Below, piece by piece: positions 1 through 7,975 of a stretch of 48,522 bases of DNA. The DNA is taken from assembly GCA_016929495.1 (NCBI GenBank), contig JAFGIS010000247.1:1-48522 (forward strand), written 5' to 3'. Every line of letters starts with the position of its first letter. Position 1 is the first letter of the stretch. Source of the stretch: Polyangiaceae bacterium (GTDB lineage Bacteria > Myxococcota_A > Polyangia > Polyangiales > Polyangiaceae). The notes beneath the pieces are model-generated. The model was not told where the DNA came from and did not search any database. It saw only the letters and a list, made by a program, of their open reading frames with translations. Position numbers and translations under genes: made by a program.

Positions 1-551
1 CCGGCCGCTGCCCCCTCGCCACCCTCCGGCCCCGTACCACCTTTCGCCTCCGCGCCATCTTCCGGCCCCGTGCCGCCTTCTGTTCCCGCGCCACCTTTCG
101 GTCCGGCGCCAGCCTTTGCCCCCTCGCCGCCCTCAGGTCCCTCGCCGGCTTCTGCTTTCGCGCCAGCTTCTGCCCCCGTACCGCCTGAGGCGAGTTGCCC
201 ACCCGAGGCAGTTGCACCGCCCGCCGCGATCGTCCCGCCCGAAGCGGGCCCTCCGGCGAGCGCGACTTCTCCACCAGCGCCGGAAGTGCCGCCGTTCGAC
301 ACACTGGTAGCGCCAGCCGAGGCCTGGTTGGATCCGACGCCGATACCGTCCCGACCGGTCGTACCAGCTTCGGGCTCTGGTGTGATGCGGCCGCCGCTAC
401 CGCCCAGGTCACCCGCTGGACCAGAGGCGCCACGTGTCGAGGAGTCGTTTCTGCCGCTTGGACTGCCAAGCTCGTATTCAGGGGGCGCGCACGCCAAGGT
501 CACGATCGTCGCAATCCAGAAAAGGCATGGACGCTGAGTCGACGACAACAT
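1..551 (-). CDS. Gly-rich lipoprotein, C-terminus cut by window edge
   Basis: Reading the minus strand from an ATG at 551 gives an uninterrupted frame that runs off the left edge (183 codons seen). The N-terminus is a lipoprotein signal: short polar start, hydrophobic FWIATIVTL, then a lipobox-like LACAP with Cys about residue 21. After about 20 polar residues it becomes a low-complexity Gly/Ala/Thr/Glu linker with degenerate GG-spaced units such as GPEGGEG, AKAGAGP and GTEGGTGPE. This is the architecture of exported myxobacterial lipoproteins, in which a long flexible linker precedes a folded C-terminal domain. That domain is outside the window, so no function can be given. The opposite strand is also open here, but its Pro-rich translation is the usual mirror of GC-rich Gly codons. 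Confidence 0.75.
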   Translation of the reverse strand, partial: MLSSTQRPCLFWIATIVTLACAPPEYELGSPSGRNDSSTRGASGPAGDLGGSGGRITPEPEAGTTGRDGIGVGSNQASAGATSVSNGGTSGAGGEVALAGGPASGGTIAAGGATASGGQLASGGTGAEAGAKAEAGEGPEGGEGAKAGAGPKGGAGTEGGTGPEDGAEAKGGTGPEGGEGAAA

Positions 552-706
552 GATTGGGCCTGGTAGGTGGGTCGAGTTTGTCGCACGCGCCACGAACGAG
601 TGCAAGCTTTTGCTGGATCCCCCCTCGCGTCATGGCCGTCGATCAGTCATGGCCGCGCGCCCTGCCGAACAGGCCACGCGCATGACTCGTCCGAAACCGG
701 CCGCTG

Positions 707-3145
707 CTACTCGTCCTGGCCTCCTCGGCTGGGCAGCGTCCATCCGACTTCATATCCGAGCGCCACCTGTGCCGCCCCTGCAATCTCGGCGAACGTTTGC
801 AGATCGCATTCACGAAAGAACGCCCTCCACTCACCCGCTTCGCCACGGCGGAACACACCGGGTATTGGGATGTTACGCCCGCCGCGGCAGGCCTCGACCT
901 GTGCTCCGATGTGGGAGGTCGACAGCCCGACGATCTCGAGCAGCCGCTGGAGCTCTGCGTGTGTGTTGCGAAGCAGCGCTTCGTAGCGGACAACCGGCGG
1001 GGTGGTGCCTCGCAGGCACGATACCGCCGCGTCAGCGTAGCGCGTCCACAGCTTCGTGGCCGCCTTCACGGTCGCTGGGGCTCCGCTCCACCACGAGTCT
1101 TGCGACGTGCCCACGTGAACCAAGCTCGTTACCGCATCGCGTCCATCACGCAAGGCGAGTACGAACGCAGCCTTGGGGAATACACGACGGATGCGGTCCA
1201 TGTATAGCAGGTGGATGGGCGTCTTCTCCACGACCACCGTGCCGGAGTGCCGACAGGACAACCTGTGGAACTTGCTGCGGATCTGGTTGTCCGTGAAGGG
1301 TCTCGTATCGTTGAAGATATTGGTCTCGAGAGTGCGCCGATCATTGATGCGAGCGTCCAAGTTGTCGACGTCCGCCGCCACGACGTCCGGGTGGCACGCC
1401 AGCAGTTGCAGCAACCACGTGGTCCCACTGCGGGGCGGCCCCACGATGAATACCAGGTTCTCGCCATCGTATTCGTGAAACGGCCTGGCTTGGGTATTCC
1501 GGCGCGGGGACTCCGGCGAGCCGGCGGCCTGCGGCTCTCCGGTCCAATGGAAGACGAGCAGTGGGCCGAGCTCCACCGTACCCGTGCCGGCGAAGCGGAA
1601 CGCCAGACGGAACGCCGTGGTCGCGGGCGACGCCCTGACCTCCATGCGGTTCTCTCCGGAACGCAAACGTAGCACGGAGCGCTCGAGACGCCGGGCGGCG
1701 TCGTACTGAATCACCCAGGCCTGGACGTTGACATCGCCGTCGAGCGCGGCACAAAGCTCGAAGCGGTACCTGCCCTCCGCCTGCATCGCCCATGCCTGGG
1801 GATCTGACGGCGGATGATCCAAGCCGACGGCGCCGCTGCGGACGTAGAACTTCCCGCCCTCGTCGAGAGCGCAGCGCACCAGCAAGCGCCCGTGGCTGGA
1901 GACCGAGATTGCTCGGTCCTGCCCGACGCCGCTGTGCCACGCGGCGGACAGCATGCCGGGCCGGTCCGGTTGCGAGAACCCAGCACACCCCGTGGCAAGC
2001 GGTCGCCACCACGCCCCGCGTGTGGCCGTCCGTGGCTTCGCGCGCACGACAACGTCGTACAGTCGGAGGAGATGTGCGTCGAGTTCGTGTTGATCGAAGA
2101 GGGCCGCGCAGAGACTTCGCCCCAGGTCGCCGAGCTCGGCGAGCGCATGGTCATCGTAGACGACACGGTCGAGGTCACGATACATCGCCCTGGAAGGATA
2201 GTCGTCGTGCCTGCTGCCAACTCCTCCGAAGTTCTGGTAGGCGCCGGACAAGGCCGTGCTGCCGTCAATCAAGCCGACGTATGCCTTGCTCCCGACAGCG
2301 ATGACCGCGCGGGCGCAGGCCATCGCCTCGAGCGCGCTGCGGCCGGGCGCGATGGCGAGGTGGGCCCAGTTGTACAGTGCGGCCAGCGAGGGCGCGTCCT
2401 GCCATCCGAGGAAACCGACGACTTTCCTGCCAGCCGCGGCGTCCAGTTGCCGTGCCGCAGCCTCCATCATGTCGCGTTCGCTGCCATCGCCGGCGACCAG
2501 CCAGACAAGGTCGGACGCCCGCGATTCCCGTTGGTGTCGCCACGTCTCCTGGACGACGTCGAGGATGAACTGCTTGTCACGATCGAGACGGGTGACGAGG
2601 AGAATGCGACGATCGTCGAGCCTACCCTGCCAGCCGGCGGGCAGTGGCGGGGCGGTGTGGTCGGATCCGTCCGGACGAAACGTCTGCATGTCCACGCCGT
2701 TCGGCAAGATGACGAAGCGCGCGGCCGGACATGCAGCCTTCGCGACGAGGAAGTCCCGGATGGCGGGGCTCACGGCTATCACCGCGTCGACGTCGTCGGC
2801 ATAGCGCTCCAGGTTGTCCGTGTACATGCCGTGAACGGTCAACACGAACGGGATGGCCTGGCGGCGTGCGATCTCGTGCCCCACCTGACGGCTGACGAAC
2901 GGGTGTGCATGGACGAGATCGTACGGACCAGCTTGCTCCGCCGCCGACACCGACGCGCCGACATCCTCGAAGGTAGTGGTCAGCACCGGGACGTCGAGCT
3001 TGAGCAGGTCTTCTGCGAACGGCCCCGGCTTGCACATGACGGTGCAACGGTGACCGGCACGACACAGGGCCAGTGCCTGAGCTCGGACGTGCGCCTGCAG
3101 ACCGCCGAGCGGCGCCCTGAAGTACAGCGGCATGAAGACGTGCAT
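707..3145 (-). CDS. GT-B glycosyltransferase (GT4-like) fused to a sulfotransferase
   Basis: An 812-residue protein. Residues about 1-345 are a GT-B glycosyltransferase of the GT4 type: N-terminal Rossmann half with PLGGLQAHVRA, VHAHPFVSRQ and LTVHGMYTDN, then a nucleotide-sugar half with LLVTRLDRDKQ and PGRSALEAMACARAVI. The first Glu of the usual EX7E motif is absent, as in many GPGRSALEAM-type members. Residues about 400-545 look like a beta-rich linker domain. Residues about 560-812 are a PAPS-dependent sulfotransferase, with 5'-phosphosulfate loop VGPPRSGTTWLLQLL and 3'-phosphate region LALRDGRDAVTS. The start at 3145 was preferred because GGAGGG lies about 8 bases upstream; an in-frame GTG at 3181 would add 12 residues. 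A joint role in making a sulfated glycan or glycolipid is inferred from the fusion. Donor and acceptor are unknown. Confidence 0.85.
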   Translation of the reverse strand: MHVFMPLYFRAPLGGLQAHVRAQALALCRAGHRCTVMCKPGPFAEDLLKLDVPVLTTTFEDVGASVSAAEQAGPYDLVHAHPFVSRQVGHEIARRQAIPFVLTVHGMYTDNLERYADDVDAVIAVSPAIRDFLVAKAACPAARFVILPNGVDMQTFRPDGSDHTAPPLPAGWQGRLDDRRILLVTRLDRDKQFILDVVQETWRHQRESRASDLVWLVAGDGSERDMMEAAARQLDAAAGRKVVGFLGWQDAPSLAALYNWAHLAIAPGRSALEAMACARAVIAVGSKAYVGLIDGSTALSGAYQNFGGVGSRHDDYPSRAMYRDLDRVVYDDHALAELGDLGRSLCAALFDQHELDAHLLRLYDVVVRAKPRTATRGAWWRPLATGCAGFSQPDRPGMLSAAWHSGVGQDRAISVSSHGRLLVRCALDEGGKFYVRSGAVGLDHPPSDPQAWAMQAEGRYRFELCAALDGDVNVQAWVIQYDAARRLERSVLRLRSGENRMEVRASPATTAFRLAFRFAGTGTVELGPLLVFHWTGEPQAAGSPESPRRNTQARPFHEYDGENLVFIVGPPRSGTTWLLQLLACHPDVVAADVDNLDARINDRRTLETNIFNDTRPFTDNQIRSKFHRLSCRHSGTVVVEKTPIHLLYMDRIRRVFPKAAFVLALRDGRDAVTSLVHVGTSQDSWWSGAPATVKAATKLWTRYADAAVSCLRGTTPPVVRYEALLRNTHAELQRLLEIVGLSTSHIGAQVEACRGGRNIPIPGVFRRGEAGEWRAFFRECDLQTFAEIAGAAQVALGYEVGWTLPSRGGQDE

Positions 3146-3481
3146 CGCGATGGCCCTCCGTGTAGCCGAATCGCGCCTCACTTGCCAGACAGGTCACCGA
3201 GTCGACCGGCTCTGCGCAGAGACACGCTCCGAGGACGCCGCGTAGCCGTTGCGCCTCGAGTGGCCGGGATGAGCGAGGTCGACTCGTCATTCCTGCCGAC
3301 CGCGGCAATGTCGTTCAGTCAAGCGTCGGCTGGGAGCATGCGCGCTCCCTGAACCACTCGGCGGTCGATAGACGTGGGTGCGCGACCCTGCGGCGGACAC
3401 GCATCAGCGCCAGGATGCCGAGCTTCGCTCGGAGGGGTCAAGCTCAACCATCGGCGAAGCTCGCCTGGTGTTCTCTCGGCG
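3146..3481. other. Intergenic, upstream of GT-sulfotransferase
   Basis: No convincing gene. It should hold the promoter of the glycosyltransferase gene and the 3' end signals of the lipoprotein gene that ends at 3482. A short GC hairpin (GGCGA/TCGCC) lies near 3452-3465 without a U-tract. No clear sigma-70 boxes were recognised. Confidence 0.4.
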
Positions 3482-4732
3482 CTACGGCGCCAGCGCGAAG
3501 CAATAGAACCCGCCGTAGCCGCCGCCGGACCCGACCGTCTTGATGTTGGGCTTGGGACCGCCCGATTCGATCAAGCTCGTGGCCGTGTCCGCTGGTGCAC
3601 AGCCCGCCTCGGTCAGGGCCGAGATCCAGCTGTCCATGCCGCCCCCGCCGCCTGGGCCGCCGCCGCCGGCGCGACCGCCGCCGCCGCCGCCGGTCGGCCA
3701 AGTATGGCCGCAGTGGGGAGAGCCGGCCTCGGCCGCGCTCGTCCAGTCTTCGCAGGTGAACCCGGCATCGGTGCTGTACAGCGTCCCGTCCTCGGCGGTT
3801 CCGGTGAGGAAATCGTGGTTGTCGACCGCGCCGGTGCCGTCCGGGTCGTGGTTGGGTATGCCGAACTCGTTCGGAAGGTCATTGGCGATCTCCGGATCAG
3901 CGCCCACGGGCCTCGTATTGATCAGGTCCGTCAACGTGAGTGCCACGATCCTGCCGACCCGGTCGTACCAGGGCCCCATCCCGATCCGATCCTTGGCGTG
4001 AACGGGTCCAGCCACGGTACTGAGGAAGGCGCGCCACTGGCGCTTGCTGGCGCACGGCGTCGAGAACTCGGCCAGCTTCTGGCAGATGGCGTCGGCGCCA
4101 GCGAGCCCACCCAAGTCGCCGCCGAATCCGTCGTCACTGCCTGACTCTCGGCGCAGTCCTTCCAGGCTCGTGGCGAAGAAACTGAAGCTCAGTTCCTCCT
4201 CGGTGCACGCGGTGTCCCCGCCTGCCGCCGTGCCACCGGTTGCAGAGGCGCCACCGGTCGCAGAGGTGTCCCCGCCCGTCGCCGTGCCACCGGTCGCAGA
4301 GGCGCCACCGGTCGCAGAGGCTCCGCCGGATGAGGAGCGGCCTCCTATCGAGGCGCGGCCACCCGATGAGGAGCGGCCGCCGGTTGCCTCGCGGCCGCCC
4401 GACCCACCGGTGCCGCCCGTCGTTGGGGGATTGGTGCTCCCCGCGACACCATCGCTTGCGGACGTGCCTCCCGTCGAGGCGCTGCCGCCTGACGCAGCAG
4501 GGTCCTGCGGATCGCCGCCGGTGTTTTCTGAGCCACCGCCTGGCGTGGCTGCGCCGCCGGTTGCATCGTCGCCGGCAGTCGGGGTGTTCGGACTACCGGC
4601 TGCATCCGACGCAGCGTCGTCCGGTCCTGAGCCCTCTGACTCGGTGTCAGTCCCGGAACACCCGCTGACGGCCATGGCAACAACGCCGACGAGGCAAAAA
4701 TAAGCACGCGCCAACCACCCGTTGCGTTTCAC
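3482..4732 (-). CDS. Lipoprotein with low-complexity linker and endostatin/lectin-like C-terminal domain
   Basis: 416 residues. The start is GTG at 4732, supported by an AAGGAG Shine-Dalgarno 6 bases upstream. A signal peptide with hydrophobic FCLVGVVAMAV ends in a lipobox with Cys25 (VSGC). Residues about 26-180 are a Gly/Thr/Ser/Ala linker with repeats such as ATGGASATGG and SSGGRAS. Residues about 185-416 form a Cys-containing domain with GGLAGADAICQKLAE, RQWRAFLS and two tryptophan-rich stretches. This resembles the endostatin/DUF1554-like C-type-lectin fold (GGLxGADxxC followed by WRAxLS) found in many surface lipoproteins. A Gly-only stretch near residues 340-360 interrupts the domain. 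It probably sits on the outer membrane as an adhesin or matrix-binding protein, which is inference. The lipoprotein call is strong and the fold call moderate. Confidence 0.8.
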   Translation of the reverse strand: MKRNGWLARAYFCLVGVVAMAVSGCSGTDTESEGSGPDDAASDAAGSPNTPTAGDDATGGAATPGGGSENTGGDPQDPAASGGSASTGGTSASDGVAGSTNPPTTGGTGGSGGREATGGRSSSGGRASIGGRSSSGGASATGGASATGGTATGGDTSATGGASATGGTAAGGDTACTEEELSFSFFATSLEGLRRESGSDDGFGGDLGGLAGADAICQKLAEFSTPCASKRQWRAFLSTVAGPVHAKDRIGMGPWYDRVGRIVALTLTDLINTRPVGADPEIANDLPNEFGIPNHDPDGTGAVDNHDFLTGTAEDGTLYSTDAGFTCEDWTSAAEAGSPHCGHTWPTGGGGGGRAGGGGPGGGGGMDSWISALTEAGCAPADTATSLIESGGPKPNIKTVGSGGGYGGFYCFALAP

Positions 4733-5067
4733 GCTGGACTCCTTGTTGTTCTTCGTTCTGTTGTGTGGAGGGCTCTGTCTGGACTGAACTCTGCGGCGGC
4801 ACCGCCCTTTCGAGCGGCGTCGAGTCAGCCACGTGCGAAGCCGCCGCAGAAGCTCCGGCGTCGCCGATGCCGATTCGCGGCAGAGTGACGAACGAGTTAC
4901 AATGTGGTGTCACGAGCGCCGCGGACAGGCTCGCCGAACGTACAGGCTCGCTGCCCTTCGCGGGAGGCTGGCCGACTGAACGGCTGGCATATCGCGCCGG
5001 GCGAGTGCGGCCCTTCCACGCTGGCGGCGTGGCCTCTCAGGTGGACGAGGTTCGATGTGGCGCGTCC
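4733..5067. other. Intergenic, upstream of the 3482-4732 lipoprotein gene
   Basis: No gene is supported. The stretch lies between the GTG start at 4732 and the stop of the DUF2752 gene at 5068, so it should contain the lipoprotein promoter on the minus strand. A long plus-strand frame crosses it, but its composition is Arg/Pro/Ser-rich and it runs antisense to the DUF2752 gene, so it was discarded. Confidence 0.4.
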
Positions 5068-5604
5068 TCAGCGCTGCCCAACGACTCGCTTCGCCCACTG
5101 GTCGTACGTTTCCACCGCCACCGGTCCCCCGAACGCGCCGAAGGCTCGAGCGATCCATACTCCGAGCAGCAAGGCGAGCCCGAGCCCAGCGATCATGGAG
5201 AGAAGCCTGTCGCGGCGCCGGCCATCTGCGCAGCGTGTCCGCCTCGTGTTCCCGCTACGCCGTCGCGCTGCCAACTCGACGATCGCTCTTGCTCCGCACA
5301 CGGCCGCGCAGGGCAGCACGACAAAGACGAGCGGGTGAAACTTCCACGCGGCGGCGAAGTGGCCGCCCAGGAGCGCCAGCGCCGCGCGCGTCAGACCGCA
5401 TCCGGGACAGGGCCAACCGAGGAGGCCCGCCAAGGGGCAGAGCGGTACATCGAGCAGCAGTATCGCGACAGCAGGGACGAACCACCAAAACGGGCGCGTC
5501 ACGAAGAAACGCGCCGGTGGCTGCGTCCCGAGCTTTGGTCGCGAGCGGGCGAGCGCGTCAGCCTCCGCGCTGCTGGCGTGCTCGCGCAGCGGCGTACGCT
5601 TCAT
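5068..5604 (-). CDS. DUF2752 membrane protein
   Basis: 178 residues. The DUF2752 hallmark is clear: a CPGCGLTRA motif placed after a first hydrophobic segment (FVPAVAILLLDVP). Two more likely membrane segments follow (LVFVVLPCAAVCGARAIV and IAGLGLALLLGVWIARAFG), separated by an Arg-rich loop. The biochemical function of DUF2752 is not established; the paired Cys suggest metal or redox chemistry at the membrane. The assigned ATG lies inside the 3' end of the upstream zinc-ribbon gene (47-bp overlap). A GTG just before RPFWWFVP would remove most of the overlap and the charged N-terminus, so the start is uncertain. The pair is probably co-transcribed. Confidence 0.8.
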   Translation of the reverse strand: MKRTPLREHASSAEADALARSRPKLGTQPPARFFVTRPFWWFVPAVAILLLDVPLCPLAGLLGWPCPGCGLTRAALALLGGHFAAAWKFHPLVFVVLPCAAVCGARAIVELAARRRSGNTRRTRCADGRRRDRLLSMIAGLGLALLLGVWIARAFGAFGGPVAVETYDQWAKRVVGQR

Positions 5605-6982
5605 TCAGGTCCACGGTGAGGAAATAGGGCGAGAGGAACAAGTAGAACACCGGGTGGGCCACCTGGGCGTTCGGTACGCCGGCGAGCTGCTTGGCTTCGA
5701 GCACCTTGGGCGGGAGCTTCCAGATCTCGAGGATGCTCAGGATCGGAATGAAGAACATGATCGGATTCAGGTCGTCCTTCTGTCGGAAGGCCTTGAGTTC
5801 GCTGATGCTGGTCCAGACCCAGAACAGCGGGTAGATCCCGCAGGTGACGCAGCAGAGCACGAGCACAACGATCGGATTTCGGATCGTTCCCACCGGGCCG
5901 TGCATTCCTGGCGCGGCCGCGGGTCCGCCCTGGAAGGGCATCATCCCTGCTCCCTGTGGCATCTGCTGGCCCCACTGGCCGAAGGCACCCGGCTGAGCCT
6001 CTTGACCAGGCGCACCATAGCCTGGGCCGTCATAGCTGCCCTGCATTGCGGGCTGCGCATAGCCTGCCCCTGGAGCACCCGGTGGTGCGCCGTAGCCGGG
6101 CAGAGCCCCCTGTTGCTGCGGAGCGCCATAGCCGGGCGGAGCCCCCTGTTGCGGCGGAGCGCCATAGCCGGGCGGAGCCCCCTGTTGCGGCGGAGCGCCA
6201 TAGCCGGGCGGAGCCCCATAGCCGGGCGGAGCCCCTTGTTGCGGCGGAGCGCCATAGCCCTGCGGAGCGCCGTAGCCTTGCGGCGCAGGTTCCTGGCCAG
6301 GAGGCGCGTAGGGCGCACCCTGCCCGGGATAGCCCTGGTACGGCTGAAGCGGCTGGTCCTGTGGAGGTGCACCGGGGGGCGCACCGTAGGCTGGGGGTGC
6401 GGCGGGCAGTCCAGCGTCGGGAAAGCCGCCCGCGCCAGGAAACGCGCCAGCAGGCGGTGCTTGAGGTGCGAACTCCGGCGCCGTGCCAGCAGGTGGCGCA
6501 CCAGCAGCACCCGGCATGGGAGCGAAGGGGGCTTGGGCCGCAGGCATCGCGGCCATGGGCTGGAATCCCTGGGGCGCGACGTCGCCCGCGAGCATCGTGC
6601 CACCGAGCGGATTGACCGACGGGCTCCGTGCTTCCAAAGCTGCCTGCTGAGCGTTTGGGTTCTGTCCGCCGGGTGGCTGTGCGGGCGCCGGCGGCGGCTC
6701 CAGAGGCGGCGGCGGCGGAGCAACTCCACCAGCAGGAGGCGGCGCCACGCCGAGCATCGTGCCCTTGAGTCGTGGTCGGGGCGCCGGCGAGACCGCGCCG
6801 CCGACCGGAGCAACAGCACCAGGTCCTGGCGTCGGAGCCACGCGCGGCACGTTGGGCGGCGCGTTCACCATGAGCATGGTGCCCTTGAACTTCGGCGCGG
6901 CCGCCCCCTTGAGATTGAACCCGCACTTCTTGCAGCTCACGGCTTGGGCGTCGTTTTCCGTCCCACAGTTCGGGCAAAACAC
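5558..6982 (-). CDS. Zinc-ribbon, Pro/Gly/Tyr/Gln-repeat, DUF4234 membrane protein
   Basis: 474 residues starting at a GTG. Residues 3-21 are a CPNC...CKKC zinc ribbon. A short KFKGTML motif recurs as RLKGTML and GGTMLAG further on. Residues about 60-360 are low complexity, ending in tandem QQGAPPGYGAPP units encoded by a 36-bp DNA repeat. The C-terminal about 110 residues are a DUF4234-type domain: NPIVVLVLCCVTCGIYPLFW, then NPIMFFIPIL and VFYLFLSPYFLTVDL, giving two to three membrane segments. The protein therefore looks like a cytoplasmic zinc ribbon and disordered linker tethered to the inner membrane. Such KGTML-type motifs are seen in myxobacterial zinc-ribbon proteins. Their role is unknown to me. 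It overlaps the downstream DUF2752 gene. Confidence 0.8.
   Translation of the reverse strand: MFCPNCGTENDAQAVSCKKCGFNLKGAAAPKFKGTMLMVNAPPNVPRVAPTPGPGAVAPVGGAVSPAPRPRLKGTMLGVAPPPAGGVAPPPPPLEPPPAPAQPPGGQNPNAQQAALEARSPSVNPLGGTMLAGDVAPQGFQPMAAMPAAQAPFAPMPGAAGAPPAGTAPEFAPQAPPAGAFPGAGGFPDAGLPAAPPAYGAPPGAPPQDQPLQPYQGYPGQGAPYAPPGQEPAPQGYGAPQGYGAPPQQGAPPGYGAPPGYGAPPQQGAPPGYGAPPQQGAPPGYGAPQQQGALPGYGAPPGAPGAGYAQPAMQGSYDGPGYGAPGQEAQPGAFGQWGQQMPQGAGMMPFQGGPAAAPGMHGPVGTIRNPIVVLVLCCVTCGIYPLFWVWTSISELKAFRQKDDLNPIMFFIPILSILEIWKLPPKVLEAKQLAGVPNAQVAHPVFYLFLSPYFLTVDLNEAYAAARARQQRGG
6091..6252. repeat. 36-bp in-frame tandem repeat within the zinc-ribbon/DUF4234 gene
   Basis: Units begin at 6091, 6127, 6163 and 6217, with an 18-bp half unit at 6199-6216. 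The units at 6127 and 6163 are identical over 36 bp; the one at 6217 has one difference and the first is more diverged. Each unit encodes 12 residues of the PPGYGAPPQQGA type, so copy-number change would keep the frame. Confidence 0.9.
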
Positions 6983-7455
6983 TCTTACCTAACCTCCGGC
7001 TCCGGCAACTGTCGGAACAGCGACCGGCCCGTGCAGCGTACACGGCCGGCTCCACCGGGCTCAAGTCCGTTTCCTATTTCGCCCGTCTCCAGGTGACCCA
7101 CAGGCAGGGCGGAGCGCAACCTCTGGGCAGACTTCGGCCGAGCGGTACTGGCCCGGCACGACAGCGATCCCCGTGCGTTTCTGGGGTGTTCGGCGCGCGT
7201 CAGCCAGGTGGCCGCTGGCTGCGTCGACGTCCCGACCCTCCAATGCCCTTTGCGCTCGGGATTGGGACCGGTAGTATCCCGCCGGCGGCGCCAGCCGCCA
7301 CAGCCCTTGACACCCCGGTTTTTGTCTCACTAGGGTTCCCTCGCCCGGGCGCCCGGGCGAGCCCCACTGGCGACACCCCGAGCTCATTGCTGGGCGAGCG
7401 GTGCCCAGGGCAGCTGGCGCGGCTCCGCTCTCCCATTGGCATCACGTACGCACCC
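6983..7455. other. Divergent intergenic region between the zinc-ribbon gene and nuoE
   Basis: No gene is supported. The nuoE frame is open from 7093, but the N-terminal 121 residues that this would add do not resemble NuoE, so the region is treated as non-coding. It should carry the promoters of both flanking genes; a candidate nuo promoter is listed separately. Confidence 0.45.
7307..7336 (+). promoter_or_regulatory. Candidate sigma-70-type promoter for the nuo operon
   Basis: A perfect TTGACA at 7307-7312 is followed, after 18 bases, by TAGGGT at 7331-7336, a weak match to TATAAT. It lies about 120 bases before the nuoE ATG. The -35 match stands out in this GC-rich stretch, but the -10 match is poor, so this is tentative. 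Confidence 0.35.
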
Positions 7456-7941
7456 ATGGCCTTCGCCCTGAGCGCTGAGCTCGAGAGACAACTCGAGCAG
7501 ATCATCGTCCGCTACCCGAACAAGGCGGCTGCCTGCCTTCCGGCACTGCACATGTGCCAAAGGGCCAACGGCGGCTATGTCTCCGACGAAGTGATCGCCT
7601 TCGTGGCAGAACGCCTGGAACTCGGCCCCGCCCACGTCAAGGGAGTCGTCACCTTCTACTCCCTGCTCAATACCCGCCCTCCCGGCCGGCATCAGGTCTG
7701 GGTGTGCCGCACGCTGTCGTGTTGCCTCCGCGGCGGCGAGAACCTGCTCGCACACTGTGAGAAGCGGCTGGGCATTCGTGCCGGACAGACCACGCCTGAT
7801 GGGCGTGTGACGCTGCGCACGGCCGAGTGTCTCGCCTCGTGTGGGTCGGGTCCGGTGATTCAGGTGGACGAGCAGTACTACGAGCACCTGACCACCGATG
7901 AAGTCGACCGAATCCTGGATCGATTGCTCTTCGAGGGCTGA
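7456..7941 (+). CDS. nuoE: NADH-quinone oxidoreductase subunit E
   Basis: 161 residues, the normal size of NuoE (24-kDa subunit). It carries the [2Fe-2S] cluster N1a in the peripheral NADH-oxidising arm of complex I. The ligand set is visible as Cys84 and Cys89 (CRTLSC) and Cys125 and Cys129 (CLASC). The conserved thioredoxin-like core contains VKGVVTFYSLLN. The ATG at 7456 was chosen because family homology begins there (ELERQLEQIIVRYP); no strong Shine-Dalgarno is seen. It is the first gene of a seven-gene nuo cluster and is followed by nuoF after 34 bases. Confidence 0.95.
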   Translation: MAFALSAELERQLEQIIVRYPNKAAACLPALHMCQRANGGYVSDEVIAFVAERLELGPAHVKGVVTFYSLLNTRPPGRHQVWVCRTLSCCLRGGENLLAHCEKRLGIRAGQTTPDGRVTLRTAECLASCGSGPVIQVDEQYYEHLTTDEVDRILDRLLFEG

Positions 7942-7975
7942 TCCAGCAAGCGTGCCCGATGGGGCGTATCCCGCG

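Noticed and set aside
70..537. Pro-rich plus-strand frame at the left edge
   Set aside because: Mirror image of a minus-strand Gly-rich lipoprotein that has a signal peptide and lipobox.
1814..3352. Long plus-strand frame across the glycosyltransferase region
   Set aside because: Antisense to a gene with clear GT4 and sulfotransferase motifs; its own translation has no domain pattern.
6091..6252. CRISPR-like regular repeats
   Set aside because: Units are contiguous, without spacers, and encode an in-frame peptide repeat.
5654..7096. 480-codon plus-strand frame opposite the zinc-ribbon gene
   Set aside because: Arg/Ser/Leu repeats mirror the 36-bp repeat of the real minus-strand gene.
7093..7455. 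N-terminal extension of NuoE
   Set aside because: The added residues are Pro/Arg/Gly-rich and not homologous; the family start fits ATG 7456, and a promoter-like element lies within the extension.
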